Shown: piece by piece, positions 1 to 5,386 of the stretch
Layout: each line of letters begins with the position of its first letter
How positions within the stretch are numbered: the first letter of the stretch is position 1
The notes under the pieces: generated by a model
Databases searched by the model: none
Seen by the model: only the letters and a program-made list of their open reading frames with translations
Told to the model about the DNA's origin: nothing
NCBI GenBank assembly: GCA_025463665.1
Contig: JAODAY010000159.1
Location: forward strand, 1-5,651
DNA from: Microbacteriaceae bacterium
GTDB taxonomy: Bacteria; Actinomycetota; Actinomycetes; Actinomycetales; Microbacteriaceae
Direction: 5' to 3'
DNA: 5,651 nucleotides
Program-made: the position numbers and the translations under genes

Positions 1-538
1 GCTGCCGCCTCGACTGCACGACGATCGCGTCGAGACCGTCACGGTGACCGTCGGTGACGTGGCCGTGGCCGCGACCGAGGTGACGGCGGAGGAGTTCACG
101 GCGTTCCGGGCGACCGGTCTCGCGGCGAGCGGTGCGACAGACTTCTCGACTCCCGCCGGCAACCCGCAGGCCCCAGTCACGGGAGTGTCGCTCGTCGACG
201 CACGTGCCTACGCGGCATCCGTCGGGGCGCGCCTGCCCACCGAATTCGAGTGGCAGTTGGCTGCCGCGCAGCCGGGCTTCGAGCGCGCGGGACCGCGGGT
301 CTGGAACTGGACCGAGAGCGAGCACAGCGACGGAATCACGCGCTTCGTCATGCTCAAGGGCGGCAGCGACCACGAGTCGACCGGAAGCGACTGGTACGTC
401 GACGGCGGGGTGCGCCCGCCGGAGTTCAGTCTCAAGTACCTGCTCGCCGGTCTCGGCGTCGAGACCTCGCCGAGCATCGGCTTCCGGCTCGCGTGGGACC
501 TTCTCGAGCAGTCAGGATCGGGGGCGCATCATGACTGA
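1..538 (+). CDS. SUMF1/FGE-sulfatase-domain protein, C-terminal part (5' end outside window)
   Basis: The reading frame is open from base 2, so only the last 178 residues are visible. A GTG at 44 lies inside the frame but is unlikely to be the true start. The sequence follows the C-terminal half of the formylglycine-generating-enzyme (SUMF1/EgtB/PvdO) fold: an EVTAEEFTAF segment, PVTGVSLVDARAYA, the signature RLPTEFEW at 230-253, WNWTE at 302-316, LKGGS at 353-367 and a closing IGFRLAWDL from 476. True aerobic FGEs use a pair of cysteines between the GGS and GFR motifs. Here there is no cysteine anywhere in the visible part, so sulfatase activation is unlikely. Other family members serve as oxygenases, binding modules or are uncharacterised. 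The gene overlaps the CoA-transferase gene by 8 bp, so it probably belongs to the same operon and process. Family assignment is firm; function is unknown. Confidence 0.8.
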   Translation, partial: LPPRLHDDRVETVTVTVGDVAVAATEVTAEEFTAFRATGLAASGATDFSTPAGNPQAPVTGVSLVDARAYAASVGARLPTEFEWQLAAAQPGFERAGPRVWNWTESEHSDGITRFVMLKGGSDHESTGSDWYVDGGVRPPEFSLKYLLAGLGVETSPSIGFRLAWDLLEQSGSGAHHD

Positions 539-1721
539 CGCCCCGCTCGCCGGCGTGCGCGTGCTCGACATCTCGACGCTGTTCGCGGGTCCCCTCGCCG
601 CAACGTTCCTCGGCGACTTCGGTGCCGACGTCATCAAGGTCGAGCACCCGACCAAGCCCGACGCCGCGCGCGGCCACGGCCCGGCGAAGAACGGCGTCAA
701 CCTGTGGTGGAAGACCCTCGGCCGCAACAAGCGCACCGTGACGATCAACCTCGGCTCGGCCGAGGGCGCCGAGCTGCTGCTGCGACTCGTCGCCGAGGCC
801 GACATCCTGGTCGAGAACTTTCGCCCGGGAACACTCGAACGCTGGGGCATCGGCCCGAGCGAACTGCACGCCGCGAATCCGCGGCTCGTCATCGCGCGGG
901 TCACGGCCTTCGGGCAGGTCGGACCGTACTCCGGTCGCCCCGGGTTCGGCTCGCTCGCCGAGGCGATGAGCGGGTTCGCCGGACTCACCGGAGAGCCCGA
1001 CGGCCCGCCGACACTGCCGCCGTTCGGGTTGGCCGACGGCATTGCGGCGCTCGCCACGAGCTACGCCCTCATGGTCGCCCTGCGCTCGGCCGAGCAGACC
1101 GGCGTCGGCCAGGTGATCGACATGGCGATCATCGAGCCGATCCTCATGCTGCTCGGCGGGCAGATCACGACCTACGACCAGCTCGGCACGGTGCAGAAAC
1201 GCACCGGCAACCGGTCGGTGAACAACGCGCCTCGCAACGTCTACCGCACCGGCGACAACGAGTGGGTGGCCGTGTCGACCAGTTCGCAGTCGATCGCCGA
1301 GCGCGTCATGCACCTCGTCGGTCGGGCCGACCTGACGGATGAACCGTGGTTCGCCTCCGGCCACACCCGAGCCGAGCACGCCGATGTTCTCGACGACGCC
1401 GTCTCGTCGTGGATCGCCGAACGGTCGACGGCCGAAGTGCTCGAGCGGTTCGCCGAGGCCCAGGCCGCGGTCGCGCCGGTCTACGACGTGCGCGGGGTGC
1501 TCGCCGACCCGCAATACGAGGCGATCGGCACCATCCGCACCGTCGACGACGAGGAGCTCGGCCCGGTCAAGATGCAGAACGTGCTGTTCCGGTTGTCGGA
1601 GACGCCCGGCGACATCCGCTGGGCGGGGCGCGCGCACGGCCGCGACACCAGCGACGTGCTCGCCGAGATCGGCGTCAGTGCCGACCAGCTCGAACAGCTC
1701 AAGCAGCGGGGGATCGTGTGA
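531..1721 (+). CDS. Family III (CaiB/BaiF) CoA-transferase
   Basis: The protein has 396 residues, typical for this family (about 380-430). These cytosolic enzymes move CoA between carboxylic acids through an aspartyl-CoA anhydride. The N-terminus GVRVLDISTLFAGPLAA, then LGDFGADVIKVEHP (28-40), the KRTVTINL segment (67-74), ADILVENFRPG (90-100) and GQVIDMAI (193-200) are all hallmark stretches. Asp169 in the GLADG motif aligns by motif with the catalytic aspartate of formyl-CoA transferase. The ATG at 531 is chosen because homology begins within a few residues and because it overlaps the upstream stop (536-538), a coupling arrangement. A G-rich stretch at 520-524 could act as a weak ribosome site. 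The next gene, a CoA-ester lyase, starts on this gene's stop codon. By analogy with transferase/lyase pairs for malate, citramalate or itaconate, it probably activates a hydroxy- or dicarboxylate. Substrate is undetermined. Confidence 0.93.
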   Translation: MTDAPLAGVRVLDISTLFAGPLAATFLGDFGADVIKVEHPTKPDAARGHGPAKNGVNLWWKTLGRNKRTVTINLGSAEGAELLLRLVAEADILVENFRPGTLERWGIGPSELHAANPRLVIARVTAFGQVGPYSGRPGFGSLAEAMSGFAGLTGEPDGPPTLPPFGLADGIAALATSYALMVALRSAEQTGVGQVIDMAIIEPILMLLGGQITTYDQLGTVQKRTGNRSVNNAPRNVYRTGDNEWVAVSTSSQSIAERVMHLVGRADLTDEPWFASGHTRAEHADVLDDAVSSWIAERSTAEVLERFAEAQAAVAPVYDVRGVLADPQYEAIGTIRTVDDEELGPVKMQNVLFRLSETPGDIRWAGRAHGRDTSDVLAEIGVSADQLEQLKQRGIV

Positions 1722-2587
1722 GCGGCGGGGCCGCTGGCGCCGGGGCTGGTGAGACCGTTGGTTCCGGGCCCATCGTCACCGGGCCCATCGTCACCGGGCT
1801 GTACGTGCCCGGCGACCGGCCCGAGCGCTTCGACAAGGCGGTCGCGACCGGCGCCCACCTCGTCATACTCGACCTCGAAGACGCCGTCGCCGAGGCCCAG
1901 CGCGAGTTCGCACGCGAGTCGGTCGCGACCTGGCTCCGGGCGGGCGAACACGGGTCGACGGTCATCCAGGTGCGCGTGAACGCGGGAGAGCCGCGCGACC
2001 TCGAGGTTCTCGCGGCCGTGGACGCGCGGTTCGAGATCCGGGTGCCCAAGGTTGAGTCGCTCGATGATGTGGAGGCTGTGGCATCCGTCGTCTCTGGGCA
2101 CCCGATAACGGCACTCTTCGAAACGGCGCGGGGCATCGAGAACGCCGCCGTCGTCGCGGCGCATCCGGCCGTCACCCGGCTGGCGCTCGGGGAGTCCGAC
2201 CTCGCGAGCGACCTCGGCACGTCGGCGCCCGAGGCGATGGACTACGCCAGGGTGCGGGTGTTGTTCGCGGCGCGCTCGGCCGGACTTGCGGCGCCGATGC
2301 TGTCGGCGTACCCGAGAATTCGCGACCTCGAGGGGCTGCGGCGCGACACCGAACGCGGGCGCGACCTCGGCTGGGTGGGACGCAACGCCGTGCATCCCTC
2401 GCAGCTCGCCGTGATCGCGGGAGTGTTTCGGCCCGGCGCCGACCAGCTCGACTGGGCGCGCGACGTGCTCGCCGCGATAACCGCGGGCGGAGTCACAACG
2501 CTGGCGAACGGTGACATGGTCGACGGGGCCATGCTCGGGCGCGCGGAGAAGATCGTCACGCTCGCGCGGGCGCTGGAGCGGTCGTAG
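1718..2587 (+). CDS. HpcH/HpaI aldolase family CoA-ester lyase (CitE-like)
   Basis: The protein has 289 residues. The family cleaves (or forms) C-C bonds in beta-hydroxyacyl-CoA esters such as malyl-CoA or citramalyl-CoA, with Mg2+, as a stand-alone CitE-like enzyme rather than part of a citrate lyase complex (no citD, citF or citG nearby). Visible motifs are LYVPGDRPERFDKA (28-41, Arg34), VILDLEDAV (49-57), VRVN (85-88), VPKVES (109-114), ALFETARGIENA with the predicted metal ligand Glu135, ALGESDLASDLG with predicted metal ligand Asp161, NAVHPSQ (223-229) and a C-terminal MVDGAML. The GTG start at 1718 overlaps the transferase stop as GTGA, the only well-placed in-frame start before the conserved core. 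The first 27 residues are a Gly/Ala-rich leader containing a duplicated GPIVT unit that is not part of the family core. Paired with the upstream CoA-transferase it likely completes a two-step acid-activation and cleavage route; the exact acyl-CoA is unknown. Confidence 0.9.
   Translation: MSGGAAGAGAGETVGSGPIVTGPIVTGLYVPGDRPERFDKAVATGAHLVILDLEDAVAEAQREFARESVATWLRAGEHGSTVIQVRVNAGEPRDLEVLAAVDARFEIRVPKVESLDDVEAVASVVSGHPITALFETARGIENAAVVAAHPAVTRLALGESDLASDLGTSAPEAMDYARVRVLFAARSAGLAAPMLSAYPRIRDLEGLRRDTERGRDLGWVGRNAVHPSQLAVIAGVFRPGADQLDWARDVLAAITAGGVTTLANGDMVDGAMLGRAEKIVTLARALERS
1764..1799 (+). repeat. 15-bp tandem repeat, 2.4 copies, in the lyase leader
   Basis: The unit ccgggcccatcgtca occurs twice in perfect tandem (1764-1778 and 1779-1793) and is followed by six more matching bases. 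Fifteen is a multiple of three, so the repeat keeps frame and encodes GPIVT twice. It lies just ahead of the conserved LYVPGDRPER core and probably arose by slippage or a recent duplication. Confidence 0.9.
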
Positions 2588-2869
2588 TTACTCGGTGCGC
2601 GTCCATTCGGCGAGGAATTCGGTCACCGTCTTCGACTCGAGGTCGGCGTTGACCTGGTCGAGCAGAAACTCCGGCGAGCCGACGTCGGCGGGCGTGCGCA
2701 TGATCTCTGCGCCCGTGTCGCGTCGATAGACGACGAGGTCGAGTCCGCGTGGAAACTCCCCCGAGATCGCGTTGATCACCATGACGCCGTAGCGGGCGGC
2801 CTCGCGCCAGCCCTTCTTGCGGCGGGTCGGAAGCAGCTCGGCGCGCAGGTGGGTCGCCGCGTTCTCCAT
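2588..2869 (-). CDS. Small protein of unknown function (93 aa)
   Basis: I do not recognise this family. The protein reads as a compact soluble domain. It has a basic N-terminal segment LPTRRKKGWREAARYG (13-28), a short hydrophobic stretch VMVINAISG (29-37), a strand-like LDLVVYRRDTGAEI (43-56) and an acidic C-terminal half ending TEFLAEWTRTE. There is no signal peptide, membrane span, cysteine or obvious catalytic motif. The ATG at 2869 is favoured because a TAGACT hexamer lies six bases upstream on the same strand, as expected for a leaderless transcript, and no Shine-Dalgarno sequence is visible. Its stop codon (complement of 2588-2590) directly abuts the stop of the lyase gene on the other strand. 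The divergent neighbour is mazG, with which it shares an 84-bp control region. The coding potential is plausible because plus-strand frames here carry no family signal. It is best called a hypothetical protein. Confidence 0.72.
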   Translation of the reverse strand: MENAATHLRAELLPTRRKKGWREAARYGVMVINAISGEFPRGLDLVVYRRDTGAEIMRTPADVGSPEFLLDQVNADLESKTVTEFLAEWTRTE

Positions 2870-2875
2870 GGGGCA

Positions 2876-2881
2876 AGTCTA
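2876..2881 (-). promoter_or_regulatory. Candidate -10 element of the small minus-strand gene
   Basis: Read on the minus strand the hexamer is TAGACT, matching four of six consensus bases, including the key second A and last T. Exactly six bases separate it from the ATG at 2869, so transcription would begin at or next to the start codon, giving a leaderless mRNA. No convincing -35 is visible; the region where it would lie overlaps the palindrome at 2889-2904. Confidence 0.45.
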
Positions 2882-2888
2882 GGGGCGG

Positions 2889-2904
2889 GCACTCGCCCGA
2901 GTGC
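2889..2904. promoter_or_regulatory. 7-bp perfect inverted repeat, candidate operator
   Basis: GCACTCG and CGAGTGC form perfect 7-bp arms around a 2-base centre (CC). The dyad lies in the region shared by the divergent small gene and mazG, about where a -35 for the minus-strand gene would sit, so a dimeric regulator binding here could affect it. The half-site core GCACTC recurs at 2928-2933. A role as operator is inference. Confidence 0.35.
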
Positions 2905-2920
2905 GGGTGTTTGGGGGCGA

Positions 2921-2944
2921 CTCGCACGCACTCACGGGTGCGAG
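2921..2944 (+). promoter_or_regulatory. Inverted repeat overlapping the mazG ribosome-binding region
   Basis: CTCGCAC (2921-2927) and GTGCGAG (2938-2944) are perfect 7-bp complements separated by 10 bases. If transcribed, the right arm overlaps the GAGG (2942-2945) that sits eight bases before the mazG ATG, so the stem would partly hide the ribosome site. It could also be a DNA operator. Both readings are inference from the symmetry alone. Confidence 0.3.
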
Positions 2945-2953
2945 GATGGAGCA

Positions 2954-3667
2954 ATGACCGAGGCCACGCTGCATCCGAAACTCGAAGAACTCATCGCGAC
3001 GCTGGAGCGCCTGCGCGCCCCCGGCGGCTGCGCGTGGGACGCCGAGCAGACCCACGAGTCGCTCGTGAAATATCTCGTCGAGGAGACCTACGAACTCGTG
3101 GACGCCATCGAGCGCGGCGACCGCGACGAGATGATCGAGGAACTCGGCGACGTGCTGTACCAGGTCGTATTCCACTCCGACATTGCGGCGCACACACCCG
3201 GCGAGGAATTCACCCTCGAGGATGTCGCGGCAAACATGACCGCGAAAATGATCGGTCGCCACCCGCACGTGTTCGGTGACGACGACGCCAAGGCCGCGCT
3301 CAACATCCAGTCGGGCGACGACGTGAGCGGCATGTGGGACGAGCTCAAGCAGGCGGACAAGTCGGGCCGCACGAGCGTGCTCGACGGGATTCCGCAGGCG
3401 ATGCCCGCCCTCGCTCTCGCCGACAAGGTGCTCGGCAAGGCGGAGAAGATCGGGATCATCGATGCTGACGCCCCGCCCGCTCTTTCGGTCGCGAGCGAAG
3501 ACGAACTCGGACCGCTACTGCTCGCGATCGTGAGCGCGGCACGGGCGAATGGACTCGACGCTGAGCGCGCCCTGCGGGTGACGCTGCGTGACCTGCAGAA
3601 CGAGATCCGGGATGCGGAGAGTGACGGCGGGGTTGATGCTGGCGTGATTGGGCTTCCCGCTAGCTGA
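2954..3667 (+). CDS. mazG: Nucleoside triphosphate pyrophosphohydrolase MazG
   Basis: The protein has 237 residues. MazG hydrolyses (d)NTPs, and (p)ppGpp in some species, to the monophosphate and pyrophosphate in the cytosol, acting as a house-cleaning enzyme. The N-terminal domain is canonical: LRAPGGCAWDAEQTHESL (20-37), the metal-binding motif EETYELVD (43-50: Glu43, Glu44, Glu47, Asp50), EELGD (62-66) and IGRHPHVFGDD (100-110), followed by GMWDELKQADK (126-136). The C-terminal domain keeps the PALALADKVLGKAEKIG segment, but its second acidic site looks decayed: ELGP replaces the usual ELGD and no EExxE is seen before it. The ATG at 2954 is preceded by GAGG at 2942-2945 with good spacing. 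The gene stands alone in its direction; the next gene has its own control region, and a candidate terminator follows. Confidence 0.93.
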   Translation: MTEATLHPKLEELIATLERLRAPGGCAWDAEQTHESLVKYLVEETYELVDAIERGDRDEMIEELGDVLYQVVFHSDIAAHTPGEEFTLEDVAANMTAKMIGRHPHVFGDDDAKAALNIQSGDDVSGMWDELKQADKSGRTSVLDGIPQAMPALALADKVLGKAEKIGIIDADAPPALSVASEDELGPLLLAIVSAARANGLDAERALRVTLRDLQNEIRDAESDGGVDAGVIGLPAS

Positions 3668-3673
3668 GTCGTT

Positions 3674-3707
3674 GGGCCTGGTGTTATCCACAGGCTCCGG
3701 TTTTTCT
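3674..3707 (+). terminator. Candidate intrinsic terminator of mazG
   Basis: Seven bases after the mazG stop, GGGCCTG (3674-3680) and CAGGCTC (3691-3697) can pair over seven positions with one G-U pair around a 10-base loop. Three bases later comes TTTTTCT (3701-3707). The stem is short, so strength may be modest. A perfect DnaA-type box spans the loop and the start of the right arm. Confidence 0.45.
3684..3692 (+). promoter_or_regulatory. Perfect TTATCCACA DnaA-type box
   Basis: The nonamer TTATCCACA fits the classical DnaA box TTATNCACA exactly. It lies 72 bases before the start of the DUF222/HNH gene. A weaker same-strand relative is GTGTCCACA at 3830-3838, inside that gene, one base from the actinobacterial form TTGTCCACA. 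A single box does not make an origin, and none of the usual origin genes are nearby. DnaA-dependent regulation is possible but untested. Confidence 0.4.
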
Positions 3708-3730
3708 CCACCGGTTCGTTCTCTTTTCTT

Positions 3731-3746
3731 TCGAACAAGCGTTCGA
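3731..3746. promoter_or_regulatory. LexA binding site (SOS box) of the DUF222/HNH gene
   Basis: TCGAAC-AAGC-GTTCGA is a perfect 6-bp dyad with a 4-base centre and matches the actinobacterial/mycobacterial SOS-box pattern TCGAAC-N4-GTTCGA. It ends 17 bases before the ATG and overlaps the likely -35 (TTTCGA, 3729-3734) and the spacer up to the likely -10, so LexA bound here would block RNA polymerase. From memory, several 13E12-family genes in Mycobacterium tuberculosis carry SOS boxes, which fits the gene downstream. Expression is predicted to rise after DNA damage, when RecA filaments trigger LexA self-cleavage. Confidence 0.82.
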
Positions 3747-3751
3747 CTTGA

Positions 3752-3757
3752 GAGAAT
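3752..3757 (+). promoter_or_regulatory. Candidate -10 element of the DUF222/HNH gene
   Basis: GAGAAT matches four of six -10 consensus bases, including the second A and last T, and lies six bases before the ATG at 3764. With TTTCGA at 3729-3734 as a -35, the spacer is 17 bases. This predicts a transcript starting at or beside the start codon, consistent with the lack of a clear Shine-Dalgarno sequence. Confidence 0.45.
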
Positions 3758-3763
3758 TGACTC

Positions 3764-5386
3764 ATGACAACCACCGCCCCCGTCGACCTCGCATCGCAGT
3801 TCAGCGCTGCGGTCGAGGCCATGTCGGCTGTGTCCACAGACATCGAGCAATTCAGGGTTCTAAATGACGCGGAGCTCGTCGAACTCGGGCGATCCGCCGC
3901 GCTGCAGAGGCAGCTTGCCGAGACGCATGTGGCGCTCATCGCGGGGGAGATCGCTGCTCGATCCACTCGTGAGCTCGGCCACTCGGGGCTCGCGCAGCGG
4001 GAGGGTTTCCGCAGTCCCGAGGAGTACGTGAAGTCGGTGACCGGCTCCACCGGCCGGGAGGCCGCGACGGCGGTGAAGGTTGGGCGCATGGTTCGTGACG
4101 CGGCTCTCGCCGGCGAGGTAGATGCTGCGACGGGGGAGCAGTTCACCCCGCGAGAGCCATGGATGGCGTCCGTTGCGGAGGCGGTGCGCGCGGGGCGAAT
4201 CTCCGTCGGAGCGGGCGACGCCATCCGCACCGGGCTCGGTTCGCCGACCGAGACGATCACCGAGCACGCCCTCGCCGGTGCTGCTCGAGAACTGTGCGTC
4301 GAGGCGGAGACCCTAGACGTCGACCGGGTGGTGCGCCGAGCACGCGAGGCGCGAGACGAGCTCGACGAAGCGGGCATCGCCGATCGCGAGCGCGAGCTGT
4401 TCGAGCGGCGCTCGCTGCGCCACTTTCGACTGCCGAACGGAATGGGTCGCGTGGTCTGGGAGCTCGATCCCGAGAGCTACGCCCTGGTGACCGAGCTCTA
4501 CGACCGCGCCACTTCTCCCAAGCGTGGAGTGCGCTTCGTGAGTGGCTCGAACAAAGAGGTCGCCGAGCGGATCAAAGACGACCCGCGCACCATCGAACAG
4601 TTGGCGTCAGATACGTTGCTCGGGCTGCTGCAGTCCGGTGCCGACGCCGACTCGTCAGAGCTTCTCGGCACCGGCGGCGCAGCGATCCGCGTGCTGGTGA
4701 GCCAGGCCACGCTCGAGACCGGAGTCGGCCACGGCCGAATCGAAGGCACCCCGACCCCGGTGTCGCGTGCCACGGTCGAGCGCCTCGGTTGCGACGGCGG
4801 TATCACCAAGGTCGAGCTCAACGCCTTCGGACAGCCACTCGACGTGGGGCGCGAACAACGATTCTTCACCAAGAAGCAGCGCGTTGCGCTGGCGGTGCGA
4901 GACGGCGGATGCCTCTTCGGCGGTTGTGACAAACCACCCTCCATGAGCGAGGCGCACCACATCATCGGGTGGGCGGAAGACGGGGCGACAGACCTCGCCG
5001 ACGGGGTGCTTTTGTGCAAGTTTCACCATCTGCTCTGCCATAACAACGGCTGGCGCGTCGTTCGTGTCGGCGCCGAGTACTCCCTGATACCTCCCGCAAG
5101 TGTCGACTCGTCGCGCGCGCCGAGGCCCATGCCGTCGAAGAGCGCCGGCCTGAGGGACTGGAAACGCGGCCTCGCGCTGGACGCGGAACGCCGTGGTGAT
5201 CGGGGTGGTGTTGGCGTCGGTGGTGGTGTCGGCGTCGGCGTCGGCGTCGGTGGTGGTGGTGGGTCAGGGGGAGATCCGGGTGGTGATCTGGGTGGCAGTC
5301 CCGGTGGCGATCCCCCCGACGAACCTCGCGGCCCGCTCGGCAGCAGCCCCACCAATCAACTCGATCTCTATGGGCTTGGCGCGTGA
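3764..5386 (+). CDS. DUF222 (13E12-type) HNH endonuclease-domain protein, SOS-controlled
   Basis: The protein has 540 residues. An N-terminal helical DUF222 region of about 300 residues is recognisable from LVELGRSAALQRQLAETH, EGFRSPEEYVKSVTG and the DVDRVVRRAREARDELDEAG stretch. A zinc-dependent HNH nuclease domain follows at about 370-435: Cys383-x4-Cys388, the EAHHIIGW motif with His398/His399, Asp413 where many HNH proteins carry Asn, Cys418-x2-His421, His422 and HNNGW to 430. Residues 481-517 are a low-complexity tail, then a short PDEPRGP end. No signal peptide or membrane span is seen. The ATG at 3764 is supported by the promoter spacing and by the family-like start MTTTAPVD. Such genes occur in many copies in actinobacterial genomes; substrate and role are unknown. 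The LexA box upstream predicts DNA-damage induction. It could be a stress nuclease, a mobile-element-derived gene or part of a repair response. Confidence 0.9.
   Translation: MTTTAPVDLASQFSAAVEAMSAVSTDIEQFRVLNDAELVELGRSAALQRQLAETHVALIAGEIAARSTRELGHSGLAQREGFRSPEEYVKSVTGSTGREAATAVKVGRMVRDAALAGEVDAATGEQFTPREPWMASVAEAVRAGRISVGAGDAIRTGLGSPTETITEHALAGAARELCVEAETLDVDRVVRRAREARDELDEAGIADRERELFERRSLRHFRLPNGMGRVVWELDPESYALVTELYDRATSPKRGVRFVSGSNKEVAERIKDDPRTIEQLASDTLLGLLQSGADADSSELLGTGGAAIRVLVSQATLETGVGHGRIEGTPTPVSRATVERLGCDGGITKVELNAFGQPLDVGREQRFFTKKQRVALAVRDGGCLFGGCDKPPSMSEAHHIIGWAEDGATDLADGVLLCKFHHLLCHNNGWRVVRVGAEYSLIPPASVDSSRAPRPMPSKSAGLRDWKRGLALDAERRGDRGGVGVGGGVGVGVGVGGGGGSGGDPGGDLGGSPGGDPPDEPRGPLGSSPTNQLDLYGLGA
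5204..5314 (+). repeat. Low-complexity coding repeat (GV)n then four GGxx units in the HNH protein tail
   Basis: The DNA starts with GGT/GTC-type triplets, including three exact tandem copies of ggcgtc at 5231-5248, then a (ggt)n run around 5249-5260, then four 12-base units encoding GGDP, GGDL, GGSP and GGDP (residues 502-517). All repeat units are multiples of three, so length changes keep frame. The protein stretch is probably a flexible, disordered linker or tail. The G-rich plus strand could form secondary structure and is prone to slippage. Confidence 0.88.

Noticed and set aside
132..530. Upstream extension of the CoA-transferase frame by 133 codons
   Set aside because: The extension is Arg/Ser-rich shadow coding of the SUMF1 gene in another frame; family homology begins at the ATG at 531.
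432..1637. A 401-codon minus-strand open frame opposite the CoA-transferase
   Set aside because: Arg/Gly/Asp-rich composition without recognisable domains, fully antisense to a gene with clear catalytic motifs.
3684..3838. Chromosomal or plasmid origin of replication
   Set aside because: One perfect and one imperfect DnaA-type box, no AT-rich unwinding region of useful length, and no dnaA, dnaN or rep gene.
3088..4377. A 429-codon minus-strand open frame across mazG, the SOS region and the HNH gene
   Set aside because: Very Ser/Ala/Arg-rich with no family motif; it is antisense to two well-supported genes and crosses their control region. Typical by-product of high G+C third positions.
215..4912. 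Recurrent GCATCC/GGATGC hexamer (215, 2081, 2161, 2392, 2971; inverted 3610, 4907)
   Set aside because: Seven copies against roughly four expected from base composition at about 67% G+C is not convincing in one window.
5023..5355. Minus-strand Pro/Thr-rich frame opposite the HNH tail
   Set aside because: It is the complement of the Gly/Val triplet repeat; repeats leave several frames open without being genes.
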